Notes: generated from the sequence alone by a model not told the origin. Shown: positions 44,537 to 54,156, counted from the first letter of the stretch. The stretch: DNA of 64,000 bases from Bacillota bacterium (GCA_021784595.1 JAJYHT010000088.1:1-64000), one strand, 5' to 3'. Program-made: numbers and translations.

Positions 44537-45149
44537 CCATGCGCTTTTTCGCTCTGGTCTGGCAGCGCTCTTATCGAGTCAAATGGACATGGAAGTGGTG
44601 GCGCAAGCCGACAATGGGGTGGAGGCGGTCAAGCAGGCAGAAGAAGTCATGCCTGATTTGATTTTGATGGATATCAACATGCCTGGCGGCGACGGATTGG
44701 AAGCTACGCGAATTATCAAAGACAAGATGCCATATGTCAAAATTGTGATGTTGACGGCAAGCGATGAAAATGATTTGCTGTTTGAAGCGGTAAAGGCAGG
44801 CGCTCAGGGATATCTGCTCAAGCACTTAGATCCTGAAGTGTTTTTGGCCGAACTCTCTGCCCAATTGCGGGGAGAAGCATCGATATCGGGCGACGTGGCG
44901 ATGAAAATTATTCGGGCATTCTCCGCTCATGATATGGAGCGCCAACAAACCCAACTCACCGCTCGGGAATTAGAGGTTCTCAAACTGGTGGGCGAGGGAT
45001 TTTCCAACCGCGATATTGCCAATCGTCTGTTCATATCGGAAAACACCGTCAAGAATCATTTGCGCAACATCTTACAAAAATTGCACTTTGAAAATCGAGT
45101 TCAGGCGGCTGCGTATGCTATCCGCCGAGGACTTGTGGAGCCGCATTAG
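44505..45149 (+). CDS. NarL/DegU-type response regulator
   Basis: A 214-aa regulator. The receiver has the acidic pair in LVDDHALFRSGL, the phospho-Asp in LILMDINMPGGDG and the conserved Lys in GYLLKHL. The C-terminal LuxR-type helix-turn-helix is LTARELEVLKLVGEG followed by NRDIANRLFISENTVKNHL. TTG at 44505 is preferred because GAGGAGGGG stands about seven bases upstream. It pairs with the kinase upstream; targets are unknown. Confidence 0.9.
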   Translation: MEKARLMLVDDHALFRSGLAALLSSQMDMEVVAQADNGVEAVKQAEEVMPDLILMDINMPGGDGLEATRIIKDKMPYVKIVMLTASDENDLLFEAVKAGAQGYLLKHLDPEVFLAELSAQLRGEASISGDVAMKIIRAFSAHDMERQQTQLTARELEVLKLVGEGFSNRDIANRLFISENTVKNHLRNILQKLHFENRVQAAAYAIRRGLVEPH

Positions 45150-45152
45150 TCT

Positions 45153-45911
45153 ATGGCAGATCGCGAAATGAGTTTGACCGAGCACTTGAATGAACTCAGA
45201 AACCGCCTCTTTGTCGTGATCGGCACAGTTGCGGTCTTGTTTATGGGAGGGTTCTTCTTTGTTCGCCCGATTTTAAATTGGATAATTCATAGCACTCCAG
45301 TGCATCACGTGATCGTGACCGGTGTGACCGAGGCTTTTTTTGCATTGGTAGAAATCGACTTGGTGTTGACGCTGATTGTGACGTCACCGCTGATCCTGTA
45401 TGAGATAGCGGCCTTTGTGCTGCCGGGTTTAACCTCGTTGGAACGCAAAGTATTGATAGTGGTAACGGGCCCGGGACTCATTTTATTTGCCTTGGGAACG
45501 GCTGCGGGTTATTTCTGGGTGGTCCCGCTGGTTCTTAAGGTGATGTTGAGTTTTACGGGCTCCACGGTAGAGCCGCTATGGCGGTTAGGAAGCTTGCTAG
45601 GCTTTATCATTGATTTGTCGATACCTTTTGGCGTATTGGCTGAATTTCCACTGGCGGCTGGCGTGTTGGCTCGGCTGGGCATCTTAAATCCCGAACTGTT
45701 CCGCCGTTATCGGCGCTATGCAGTGTTCATCGTGTTTCTGATATCTGCGGTGATTGCTCCGCCGGAGGCGTCAGCGATGCTGTTGATGGCCATTCCCATT
45801 TATCTCATGTATGAGTTGTCCGCTTTTGTCGCCCGCATCTTCTATCGACCGCCATACTCAGAGGGAACCTCTTCAACGTTGCCGGACGTGTCGAAGACTG
45901 ATGACAGATGA
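45153..45911 (+). CDS. tatC: Sec-independent translocase component TatC
   Basis: A 252-aa inner-membrane protein with six helices. The family start LTEHLNELRNRLF and the conserved loop EAFFALVEIDLVLTLIVTSPLILYE, ending in FVLPGLTSLERKV, identify TatC, which recognises twin-arginine signal peptides. tatA and tatB are not adjacent. It follows the response regulator by three bases and its stop overlaps feoA. The Tat system exports folded cofactor proteins. Confidence 0.92.
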   Translation: MADREMSLTEHLNELRNRLFVVIGTVAVLFMGGFFFVRPILNWIIHSTPVHHVIVTGVTEAFFALVEIDLVLTLIVTSPLILYEIAAFVLPGLTSLERKVLIVVTGPGLILFALGTAAGYFWVVPLVLKVMLSFTGSTVEPLWRLGSLLGFIIDLSIPFGVLAEFPLAAGVLARLGILNPELFRRYRRYAVFIVFLISAVIAPPEASAMLLMAIPIYLMYELSAFVARIFYRPPYSEGTSSTLPDVSKTDDR

Positions 45912-46138
45912 CGCTAGACCAGGTTCCTTTAGGGGGCAAAGTTAAAATCACAGCGATTGAATCTCCTTCGTTAGTGCTGCAGGCCATGCGCCTGGGAGTG
46001 GGTCCGGGGGCGGTGGTAACCGTCCAAAGAATAATTGGCGGCGGTCCGATTATTGTCCGTCGGCAAGGGGGACTGTTTGCGGTGGGCCGTCCTTTGGCCC
46101 AAAAGATGACAGTATCTTTTGATTGCGACCAACAATAG
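45908..46138 (+). CDS. feoA: FeoA-type protein
   Basis: A 76-aa SH3-like protein of the FeoA family (LDQVPLGGKVKITAI, RLGVGPGAVVTVQRI, then FAVGRPLAQKM). FeoA aids ferrous iron transport by FeoB. Its ATG overlaps the tatC stop. feoB lies 3.8 kb away behind other genes and so is not in the same operon. Confidence 0.85.
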   Translation: MTLDQVPLGGKVKITAIESPSLVLQAMRLGVGPGAVVTVQRIIGGGPIIVRRQGGLFAVGRPLAQKMTVSFDCDQQ

Positions 46139-46208
46139 TTGCACTTGTAAAGTAAAGAGCTGGTTGTTACACTGTCAGTGAGGATTATGCGATAGGGAGG
46201 ACTCATCA

Positions 46209-48206
46209 ATGACTCTCGACCACTTATTGTTCATTGTCATCTTCGTATTGGCGGTCTTATGGTTTGGCCTCCTGGTAGAGGAAAAAGTACGCTATGTCGG
46301 CGTAGGACAGCCGATTGACCGTAGCAGTCACGCGCCTCAACGTTGGGAAAGCGTGCTGGTCTATGTATTTGGACAAAAACGTCTCTTTAAAGATCGCTAT
46401 TCTGGGCCCATGCACTTTTTTATCTTTTGGGGTTTTATCGTTTTGTCCATTGGCACAATAACCTTTTTGATTAAAGGCCTGTTTCCTGGTTTTGTCAGTT
46501 TTGGTGGCCCGGCAGCGGTGGCTATTAACACCTTGTCAGACGTGATGGGTGTACTCGTATTGATTGCGCTGGCCATGGCCGCGTATAAACGGTATGTGCT
46601 AAGGCCCAAACGATTGGTGCGCAATGTGGACGCTGCGCTGGTGCTAGGACTGATTGCCGTGGTGGTGCTTTCCGACATGGCGATTGAAAGTTTTACCTTG
46701 GCATTGCATCCGCACGCACCGTATGCTCCGCTCGGTACATTCGTGGGCGGATGGCTCCACACCTTTGGCCCATCCGCCGATCGGACCGGACTGATGGTGG
46801 CGGACTGGACGAAGTTGATTTCGTTACTAAGTTTTTTGGTCTATTTGCCGTACTCCAAGCACTTTCATCTCGTCATAGCGCCATTTAATATTTATCATCG
46901 CAATTTGGACCCTTTAGGGAAACTTCCCAGTCTAAATTTCGAGGATGACACGGTGGAGAGCTATGGCATCGGACAGGTTACGGATATGACGTGGGCCGAT
47001 CTGCTTGATGCCTATGCGTGTGTGCAGTGCGGTCGGTGCACGGCCGAATGTCCAGCCAATGCAACGGGAAAAACCCTGTCGCCGAAAGAAATCATGGTAG
47101 ACTTGCGCCATCAACTCGAACGGGTAGCGCCGATCTTGTTAAAAGCTCCAGAGGGTCTCACAGCATCGGACAATGCGCTGTTGGAAATACCGATGGCGGG
47201 CGGAGTGACCCAAGCGGATGATCTGTGGGCGTGTACCACCTGTGGAGCCTGTGTGGAGGCCTGCCCAGTGTTTAATGAGCATGTGGTCAAAATTGTGGGC
47301 ATGCGGCGCCATTTGGTGTTGACCCAGGGAGAAATCCCCCAAGCTGCGCAAAACTTCTTTAAGAATGTAGAGAATACCGGCAATCCCTGGGGATTGGGCT
47401 TAGATCAGCGTCAGCAGTTTGCCGTAGACATGGGTATCAAAGATGTGTCACGAGGAGATCACCCCGAAGTCCTCTATTGGATGGGGTGTGCGGCTACGTA
47501 TGATGATCGGGCCCGCAAAGTCGCAGAGTCCACTGTACGCCTGATGAAAGAAGCGGGTGTCGATGTCGGCGTGTTAGGCGCTTTGGAAAAGTGCACGGGT
47601 GACTCGGCTCGGCGAATGGGCAATGAATATTTGTTTCAAAGTTTGGCCCAAGAAAATGTCGAGACCTTGAACCAAGCCGGCGCCAAGACGATTGTCACCA
47701 CGTGTCCGCATTGCTTCAATACGTTGAAAAACGAATATGGTGATTTTGGCGGCTCGTATGATGTCGTGCATCACGCCGAGTTCTTGGCGGAATTGGTTAA
47801 AGCGGGTGACCTCAAACCCAAAAACGACAATCCAGTGACCCTGACCTACCATGACTCCTGTTATTTGGGGCGCTACAACGACATTTATGATGCGCCGCGA
47901 GACGTGTTGGGCGCGGTGCCTGGCGTGCATCTGGTGGAAATGGAGCGGTCCCGGGAAAAAAGCTTTTGCTGTGGTGCAGGTGGGGGACGCATGTGGATGG
48001 AAGAAAAAGTCGGGCAAAGAATTAATCAAAACCGTTCCCAACAAGCGATTGCGACTGGGGCGACCACGGTGGCCACGGCCTGCCCCTTTTGTCTGACCAT
48101 GATGCGCGATGGCATTCAGTCGTTGGGCGAGGACGAGAGAATCATCGTGAAGGATTTTGCAGAAATATTGGCAGATTCGGTGTTGCCTATGGCCGATTCC
48201 CACTAA
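46209..48206 (+). CDS. Membrane Fe-S oxidoreductase (NarI-like plus HdrD-like)
   Basis: A 665-aa fusion. About 240 N-terminal residues form five to six membrane helices like the cytochrome b domain of NarI/DsrM (PMHFFIFWGFIVLSIG, with His residues for heme). Two [4Fe-4S] motifs follow: CVQCGRCTAECP near 273 and CTTCGACVEACP near 346. Two CCG domains come last (TTCPHCFNT in the first; HDSCYLGRYN, FCCGAGGGRMW and TACPFCLTMM in the second), as in HdrD. It likely passes electrons between the quinone pool and a soluble partner. A GGGAGG site precedes the ATG. Its last four bases overlap the next gene on the opposite strand. Confidence 0.88.
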   Translation: MTLDHLLFIVIFVLAVLWFGLLVEEKVRYVGVGQPIDRSSHAPQRWESVLVYVFGQKRLFKDRYSGPMHFFIFWGFIVLSIGTITFLIKGLFPGFVSFGGPAAVAINTLSDVMGVLVLIALAMAAYKRYVLRPKRLVRNVDAALVLGLIAVVVLSDMAIESFTLALHPHAPYAPLGTFVGGWLHTFGPSADRTGLMVADWTKLISLLSFLVYLPYSKHFHLVIAPFNIYHRNLDPLGKLPSLNFEDDTVESYGIGQVTDMTWADLLDAYACVQCGRCTAECPANATGKTLSPKEIMVDLRHQLERVAPILLKAPEGLTASDNALLEIPMAGGVTQADDLWACTTCGACVEACPVFNEHVVKIVGMRRHLVLTQGEIPQAAQNFFKNVENTGNPWGLGLDQRQQFAVDMGIKDVSRGDHPEVLYWMGCAATYDDRARKVAESTVRLMKEAGVDVGVLGALEKCTGDSARRMGNEYLFQSLAQENVETLNQAGAKTIVTTCPHCFNTLKNEYGDFGGSYDVVHHAEFLAELVKAGDLKPKNDNPVTLTYHDSCYLGRYNDIYDAPRDVLGAVPGVHLVEMERSREKSFCCGAGGGRMWMEEKVGQRINQNRSQQAIATGATTVATACPFCLTMMRDGIQSLGEDERIIVKDFAEILADSVLPMADSH

Positions 48207-49468
48207 CGGCCGAGCACGCGCCACCAGAGGCTCCGGGCGTCAGATACGGCCCCCGGGCCCCGGGCGGCGGTGGCGAACAGCAGAGCGCCTGCCAACCGCC
48301 AGCCCGAAGAGAGGATCATGGTTCCCTGCATGTGAATCCATTGAAAGCACCAAATGCCAAATTCAGGAGCCAAAAACGCGATGGCTCCTAATACGACGTT
48401 ATAGGCTGCGATATAATGCGCACGGTTTTCTTGGGGAATTTTTGCTAACAGCTGGGTAAACAAAAGCAAATTGACCCCACTGAGGAAGATCCCGCTTTCC
48501 ATGTTGACCGCGGTAAGGTACCAGAGGTTGGTACTTAAGACGGTGAGCCAGGGCACGGTGGCTACGCCCGCCGATGCGAAAGCTAGTGTGCCCATGCCGC
48601 CTTTAGTGTCGGATTGCCGTCCCCACCATCGAAAGGTAAGGATTTGCCCCAACTGGGCCGCCACGGCAAACAGGCCTAGCCATAACCCCGTGGCCCCAGC
48701 GTCCCGAATTTGAAAGATGTTGAACAAGGGCCAAGACATTTGCCAACCAAAGTTGAAAAACGCCGACAACAAAGTATATCTTACAAACTCAGGGTGTTGC
48801 CACATTGTTTGCCAATTAATGGGAAGCGCGGTGCGGGAAGGCGTGCGCAGTGAGAACGGCTCTCGGTGGCGTACAAGATAAAGCAATTCGATGGCGCCAA
48901 AGGCCGAGGCCGCGATGAAGAATATTTGATAGGGCCAAATCCAATGCGGATTGAACCATTGCAGGATGCCGCCGGTAACAGCGGTAGCCACCAAACCGAT
49001 TAACGCCACGACAAGATTGCGTTGACTAAAGAATCCTGATCGCAAACTTTGAGGGATTAATTGGGCAATCAGCGCCTGCCACCCTAAATTGCCCAATGAT
49101 TGGGGAAAACTTCCTAGCGCAATAATATCTAGAGTTAAGGTGGGAGACCACGGAAGACTGATCCAAGGGATTAATCCCAGTAGCAAATACGACAGACGGG
49201 TGGCCAAAATGTTTATGAAAGTAAAAGGCTTGAAATGCGTTAAATGAGGAATGATGACCAGGCCCGCCAGGCTGGCGATCACGCTGACGATAGCAGGCAA
49301 CGAGTTCAAGAGAGCAACTTGCTGGTTTGACCCGTGGAGCGCGTCAAGCAGATACAAGGGAACAAAAGTTCCAATGATGCCCGTCGAAATCATCGCGAAT
49401 CCACCGTTTAAGATGGAAACCCGAATGTTGTGTCGAAGATTGCCGCGTTCTTTCCGCTCGATGGACAC
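48203..49468 (-). CDS. MFS transporter
   Basis: A 421-aa major facilitator protein with 11 to 12 helices (GGFAMISTGIIGTFVPLYLL at the start, FFNFGWQMSWPLFNIFQI in the second half). The loop motif reads RWWGRQSDTKGG. The substrate is unknown. It is convergent with the Fe-S oxidoreductase, the two stop codons overlapping. Confidence 0.8.
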   Translation of the reverse strand: MSIERKERGNLRHNIRVSILNGGFAMISTGIIGTFVPLYLLDALHGSNQQVALLNSLPAIVSVIASLAGLVIIPHLTHFKPFTFINILATRLSYLLLGLIPWISLPWSPTLTLDIIALGSFPQSLGNLGWQALIAQLIPQSLRSGFFSQRNLVVALIGLVATAVTGGILQWFNPHWIWPYQIFFIAASAFGAIELLYLVRHREPFSLRTPSRTALPINWQTMWQHPEFVRYTLLSAFFNFGWQMSWPLFNIFQIRDAGATGLWLGLFAVAAQLGQILTFRWWGRQSDTKGGMGTLAFASAGVATVPWLTVLSTNLWYLTAVNMESGIFLSGVNLLLFTQLLAKIPQENRAHYIAAYNVVLGAIAFLAPEFGIWCFQWIHMQGTMILSSGWRLAGALLFATAARGPGAVSDARSLWWRVLGR

Positions 49469-49516
49469 TCTCTTAAAAGCCTTCTCTCAAAACGGATGCT
49501 GGTCCCTTAGCAGCAA

Positions 49517-49915
49517 TTATAGGGGCTCGGACAATTTCATACCACGGGGATGAATGGCAAAGCCGTGTTTTTTGTAAAAATCTTCTTTCCCTTCTGCGGC
49601 AAAGAGTGCGATAAAAGAAAACCCTCGGTGGATAAATGGAGCAACAGACGCCTCCAGCAATTGCGTGCCAATGCCCTGCGCTTGGAATTCGGGATCAACG
49701 ATAACGTCCCATAAAGTGGCGTAATAGGCTCCGTCGGTTAGCACTCGGGCGGTGCCGATCAGGCGCTGGCCATCCCAAGCATGCACAACCAGCGCGCTGT
49801 TGGACAGCGCTAACGCGATAGTCTCCAAATCGCGTCCTTGGGCCCAGGAAATTTTGTCCCATAATGCTTTGACAGCGGGTATCGGAAGATTGCAATCAGT
49901 ACGGATAGTAACCAT
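49517..49915 (-). CDS. GNAT-family N-acetyltransferase
   Basis: A 132-aa acetyltransferase. The acetyl-CoA loop is DVIVDPEFQAQGIGTQLLEA (motif Q-x-x-G-I-G), and the end FYKKHGFAIHPRGM matches the YjdJ/PhnO-like group. Substrate is not clear. GGGAGG stands four bases before the ATG at 49915; longer in-frame starts have no such site. Divergent from feoB. Confidence 0.85.
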   Translation of the reverse strand: MVTIRTDCNLPIPAVKALWDKISWAQGRDLETIALALSNSALVVHAWDGQRLIGTARVLTDGAYYATLWDVIVDPEFQAQGIGTQLLEASVAPFIHRGFSFIALFAAEGKEDFYKKHGFAIHPRGMKLSEPL

Positions 49916-49983
49916 AAATCCTCCCGGAATTTTAGGCATGTTGCCGAGCGTTTCCTGCATAAGGTGTTTAGGGGGAGACAAGC

Positions 49984-51777
49984 ATGCCGCGCCTTATTGT
50001 TTTAGCAGGAAATCCGAATGTTGGGAAGTCCCGCCTCTTTATGGAGCTTACTGGACATTATGCGCATGTCTCTAATTTTCCCGGCACTACGGTAGAAATA
50101 CGGATGGCGCCGTTAGGATCGGATAGTCTTTGCGATACGCCTGGCATTTATGGCTTGGGCCGATTTTCCGAAGACGAAGCCGTGGCTCTGCAGACTATAT
50201 TAGACGCCGATGTAGTCGTCAATGTGGTGGATGCTACCCATTTGCCGCGCGATTTATTCCTTACATTGCAACTGTGCGAGCTCGGAAAACCCATGTGCAT
50301 TGTGCTGAATTTTATGGATGAAGTGCGCCGTAATGACGCATTCGTGGATGGTAAGGCATTGGCGGCCGAGTTAGGCGTGCCGGTCATCGAGGGGTCTGCG
50401 GCCACCGGGGAAAATATGGTTGTTCTTCGCAACCAGCTTAAGGAAACTTTGCCGGTGGCGCCCCCGCATCTTAGGTTGGCCATGCCTGCCGGATCGTGGA
50501 GTCCGGCTGACTCCTTATTATTTTACGAAGAAGATCCCGTTGTAATGAACAAAGTCGGCCATGCTCCACCCTTGGGCAGTCGCGAGCGCCTGTATATGAA
50601 AAGGCGGGAAGAAGCCGATGGCCTGGCCCAAAAAGTGTGGCGTCCTCCGCTTGGGCCGCAACGGTGGTCTTTTCGGTTGGATGCTTTCTTGTTAAGTCCG
50701 ATGGGCGGGGCGCTTGCGATCTTATTGCTTATAGCCGCAATCTATTACGGCATTGGCATCGTCGTGGCCGGAGTCGTGGTGACAACGGCAGAGTCTGTGT
50801 TAAAACTCTACGTGGTGGGGTTGTTGGAACAGGTCACAGGACTATGGATACCACGGGGCACCATAGGGTTTCAGTTGTTGTTTGGGGAGTATGGCATGAT
50901 TAGAGCGGGCCTGGTAGCAATAGGAGGGTTGTTGCTGCCGTTGGTGGCATCGTTCAATCTTGTGTTGGCAATCTTAGAGGGTACCGGCTACTTGCCCAGG
51001 CTGGCAACTTTGTTAGATCGGCTCTTTCTAAGTTTGGGGCTCAATGGTCGAGCTGTCATCCCGCTGGTTTTGGGGTTTGGATGCGTCACGATGGCAACCC
51101 TTAGCACACGGGTGTTGTCCACCAAAAGAGAGCGTTCGATTGCCACTGTGCTTCTGGCCTGGACCATTCCTTGTTCGGCTCAAATGGGGGTGGTGGTAGG
51201 ATTGATGAGCGGGTTGGGCTTTGGATATGCCTTATCCTATGCCGTGATCATCCTGGGCTTATTTGTTTTGGTGGGGACCCTTATGGATAGGACGCTGCCC
51301 GGGCAACCGACGCCACTGCTGTTGGATTTGCCACCGCTGAGATGGCCTAAACTGAGGGATATTTTGCTTAGAACCGAGGGCCAAGTCAAAGAGTTCTTGC
51401 GTGAAGCAACCCCGTTATTTGTGGTCGGTACCGGTCTCATTGAATTGGCTCATCTGTTTGGTGTTTTGAGGAGGGTGAATCATTTTCTAAGTCCCATATT
51501 TCAACAGTGGCTGGGACTGCCACAGCAAGCCACGGGGGCTTTTGTCCTGGGGTTCATTCGGCGGGATTTTGGGGTGGCGGAATTTTATCAAATGCATTTA
51601 TCTCCTCATCAGGTCCTTACAGGGGCGGTCACGCTGACGCTTTTTGTGCCGTGCGTGGCATCGACATTGGTGATTTTGAAAGAGCGTGGCGCATTTGTTG
51701 GAGCCGTCATATGGGCGGGCTCCATTGCGGTAGCTTTGGGGTGTGGGTCAGCGGTGGCTCATTGGTGGCCGATTTGA
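49984..51777 (+). CDS. feoB: Ferrous iron transport protein B
   Basis: A 597-aa iron transporter, a little shorter than usual. The N-terminal GTPase has G1 GNPNVGKSRLF, G2 Thr in FPGTTVE, G3 DTPGIY, G4 as NFMDEV and G5 in GSAATGEN. The C-terminal membrane part has two Gate motifs (GRAVIPLVLGFGCVTMATLSTR, then PCSAQ) and ends in VPCVASTLVILKERG. It imports Fe(II), abundant in acidic habitats. feoA is elsewhere. A GGGGGAG site precedes the ATG. Confidence 0.93.
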   Translation: MPRLIVLAGNPNVGKSRLFMELTGHYAHVSNFPGTTVEIRMAPLGSDSLCDTPGIYGLGRFSEDEAVALQTILDADVVVNVVDATHLPRDLFLTLQLCELGKPMCIVLNFMDEVRRNDAFVDGKALAAELGVPVIEGSAATGENMVVLRNQLKETLPVAPPHLRLAMPAGSWSPADSLLFYEEDPVVMNKVGHAPPLGSRERLYMKRREEADGLAQKVWRPPLGPQRWSFRLDAFLLSPMGGALAILLLIAAIYYGIGIVVAGVVVTTAESVLKLYVVGLLEQVTGLWIPRGTIGFQLLFGEYGMIRAGLVAIGGLLLPLVASFNLVLAILEGTGYLPRLATLLDRLFLSLGLNGRAVIPLVLGFGCVTMATLSTRVLSTKRERSIATVLLAWTIPCSAQMGVVVGLMSGLGFGYALSYAVIILGLFVLVGTLMDRTLPGQPTPLLLDLPPLRWPKLRDILLRTEGQVKEFLREATPLFVVGTGLIELAHLFGVLRRVNHFLSPIFQQWLGLPQQATGAFVLGFIRRDFGVAEFYQMHLSPHQVLTGAVTLTLFVPCVASTLVILKERGAFVGAVIWAGSIAVALGCGSAVAHWWPI

Positions 51778-51825
51778 TATGACGGCATAGGATGCCATCA
51801 AGAGAGCGAAAAGGAGGCTCGGGCG

Positions 51826-51993
51826 ATGGTAGACGAACCGACTTGCCCAACATGCCACTTGGTGGTGCGCGCTGCGTTAGGGAGGTGTCCACGTTGCGGA
51901 CAGGCGTTGCCCTTGACACTATGGCAGCATTGCGGAGTATGCCGATGGGAGGCCTCGTGCTTGCCGAGCGCATTGTTTGAGCCGAAACGCTAG
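51826..51993 (+). CDS. Small zinc-ribbon protein, 55 aa
   Basis: A short gene not easily found by length. AAGGAGG stands eight bases before ATG. The product has two Cys pairs, CPTC and CPRCG, followed by CGVC and a further Cys, so it can fold as one or two zinc ribbons. It lies 48 bases after feoB and 27 before the DUF881 gene, likely in one operon. Function unknown; it could be a regulator of its neighbours. Confidence 0.6.
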   Translation: MVDEPTCPTCHLVVRAALGRCPRCGQALPLTLWQHCGVCRWEASCLPSALFEPKR

Positions 51994-52020
51994 AGTATAA
52001 TGGCGCCGAGGTGGTCTGTG

Positions 52021-52692
52021 GTGCGGTTGAAATCAGGTCGTGTGGCAGTAGGATTAGCGGCGCTGTTATTAGGGGTAATGATTGCGCTGCAATTTCGTTT
52101 GCAACGGATCGTGCCGCCGCCTACGGCAACCGATCAACTGCTGTCCTTATTAAAGAGTTCAGACCAAAAACGGGCCCAATTGACGGCCGAAGTAGCGCAT
52201 CTCAATATGTTGTTAGACCAAAAACTCACCCAAGCCGCGGCGGCTAAACGGTTGTCATCCCAATTGCTTGATGCCGAAATGCTAGCCGGCACCATTCCTG
52301 TTAAGGGGCCTGGGATTACCGTGTTTTGGGGCAATGGTCAGGCGCCAAGCGGCTATCAGTTGACGGATATCGACTTGCTGTTGATGGTTAATGAACTTAG
52401 GGCTGCAGGGGCTCAAGCGATTGCAATCAACGGGCAGCGCATTACGGGAGAAACCGAGATTCGTTCAGCCGCCAACTACATTTTGATTAACGGCAGTCAA
52501 CAAAGCGCTCCCTTTACCATCGAGGCGATTGGCAGTGCCTCCACGCTTGCGGATGCACTTACTTTGCCTGGCGGGCTTTTTGACGAATCGCAACAGGAGG
52601 GGCGCGTGATGACCATCCAGCAGGCCAAGACCGAGAGAATTCCTGCTGCCCCACCCTTGCTGGTCAACTATGCACAGCCAGTTAACCCGTAA
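52021..52692 (+). CDS. DUF881 family membrane-anchored protein
   Basis: A 223-aa protein. One N-terminal helix (VAVGLAALLLGVMIALQF) anchors it, a coiled coil follows (SSDQKRAQLTAEVAHLNMLLDQ), and the outer domain is DUF881 (PVKGPGITVFWGN, LLLMVNELRAAGAQAIAINGQRI, then IRSAANYILING). Such proteins occur near division and envelope genes in Gram-positives, role unknown. GTG at 52021 is chosen because GAGGTGG stands six bases upstream. Confidence 0.8.
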   Translation: MRLKSGRVAVGLAALLLGVMIALQFRLQRIVPPPTATDQLLSLLKSSDQKRAQLTAEVAHLNMLLDQKLTQAAAAKRLSSQLLDAEMLAGTIPVKGPGITVFWGNGQAPSGYQLTDIDLLLMVNELRAAGAQAIAINGQRITGETEIRSAANYILINGSQQSAPFTIEAIGSASTLADALTLPGGLFDESQQEGRVMTIQQAKTERIPAAPPLLVNYAQPVNP

Positions 52693-52884
52693 ACGGCATG
52701 CTGCGGATATCAGAATAGTACCATTGTTCCACCTAGACGGGTAAAAGAACCAAGGTGCCCGGATTGTGTCATGATAATAGTGAACTCGGGGTATCAGAGT
52801 GATGCTGCCAGGGAAAGAGATATATTGCGCAGCCCCCAGGGTGCAGAGATATTGGAAGCGTGTTTTTGCGGTAGAAAATGTTGG

Positions 52885-52904
52885 ATTGCTAGTTTACTAG
52901 CAAT
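52885..52904. promoter_or_regulatory. Perfect inverted repeat upstream of icd
   Basis: ATTGCTAG and CTAGCAAT, separated by four bases, sit just before the icd ribosome binding site (AAAGGAGG from 52907). It can act as an operator or as a hairpin in the 5' leader that affects translation. Confidence 0.5.
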
Positions 52905-52921
52905 TTAAAGGAGGGGTCTTA

Positions 52922-54142
52922 TTGGCACTCAACGGACAGCCGATTACATACCAGGATGGCAAGATGGTAGTTCCTGATCAACCGATTATTCCCTACATCG
53001 AGGGTGATGGCATTGGCCCAGATATTTGGCGCGCCACCGAGCGAGTGGTTGACGCGGCAGTGGCGAAGTCATATCACGGACAGCGCCGTATTGCTTGGAT
53101 GGAGGTGTTGGCCGGCGAAAAGGCGCACGAGCAAACCGGACAGTGGTTGCCAGAAGCAACCTTGGAGGCTCTTAAAACCTTCAAAGTGGGTATTAAAGGA
53201 CCTTTAACCACGCCAGTGGGTGGGGGTATTCGCAGTCTTAACGTGGCTATGCGACAAGGACTGGATTTGTACGCGTGCGTTCGACCGGTCAAGTATATCG
53301 ATGGGGTGCCGTCTCCCATGCGCGAGCCGCAAAAAGTCGACATGGTGATATTCCGGGAAAATACGGAAGATGTCTACGCGGGCATTGAATGGTCCTCTGG
53401 GTCAAAAGAGGCCGTTGCCGTGATTGAGTTTATTAACGAGCATACCAACAAGCACATCGATTTGACAGCAGGTATCGGAATCAAGCCAATGACTCGCGCT
53501 GGCAGCGAGCGGTTGATCCGCCGCGCTATTCAATACGCATTGGACAATGGCCGGCGATCTGTCACGTTAATGCATAAGGGCAATATTATGAAGTTTACCG
53601 AAGGCGCATTTCGTGACTGGGGGTATCAACTGGCAGCCAGGGAATTTGCTGACAGCGTGGTGTCAGAGGAGGATTTATATAGAGATTTCGGCGGAAAGAT
53701 GCCCGATGGCAAGATTCTCCTAAAGGACCGGATTGCAGATATTACCTTTCAGCAGGTTCTGCTTCGACCCGACGAGTACGATGTTATCGCTACCCCCAAT
53801 CTCAATGGTGATTTCCTGTCTGATGCCCTGGCCGCCCAAGTCGGGGGAGTAGGGATGGCGCCGGGCAACAACATGTCAGATGATGTGGCGGTCTTTGAAG
53901 CCACTCACGGTACCGCCCCCAAGTATGCCAATCTGGACAAAGTCAACCCGAGTTCTTTAATTTTGTCTGCCGTAATGATGCTGGAACACCTGCAGTGGAA
54001 AGAAGCGGCAGATTTGGTTCGTCAAGCATTAGCAAAGACCATCCGCGATCGTATTGTGACCTATGATTTGGCACGACTCATGTCGGGAGCGACCGAGGTT
54101 AAAACCTCCGAATTTGCGACAGCGATCATTGAGCGGATGTAA
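52922..54142 (+). CDS. icd: NADP-dependent isocitrate dehydrogenase
   Basis: A 406-aa TCA-cycle enzyme that oxidatively decarboxylates isocitrate. [14 protein letters not shown] opens it, the substrate serine and arginines are in [13 protein letters not shown] and CVRPVKY, metal Asp residues lie in the [10 protein letters not shown] region, and [16 protein letters not shown] has the Lys-Tyr pair that marks NADP preference. TTG start with AAAGGAGG upstream. It heads a block of TCA genes. Confidence 0.95.
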   Translation: MALNGQPITYQDGKMVVPDQPIIPYIEGDGIGPDIWRATERVVDAAVAKSYHGQRRIAWMEVLAGEKAHEQTGQWLPEATLEALKTFKVGIKGPLTTPVGGGIRSLNVAMRQGLDLYACVRPVKYIDGVPSPMREPQKVDMVIFRENTEDVYAGIEWSSGSKEAVAVIEFINEHTNKHIDLTAGIGIKPMTRAGSERLIRRAIQYALDNGRRSVTLMHKGNIMKFTEGAFRDWGYQLAAREFADSVVSEEDLYRDFGGKMPDGKILLKDRIADITFQQVLLRPDEYDVIATPNLNGDFLSDALAAQVGGVGMAPGNNMSDDVAVFEATHGTAPKYANLDKVNPSSLILSAVMMLEHLQWKEAADLVRQALAKTIRDRIVTYDLARLMSGATEVKTSEFATAIIERM

Positions 54143-54156
54143 CAGGAAAGGACGCG

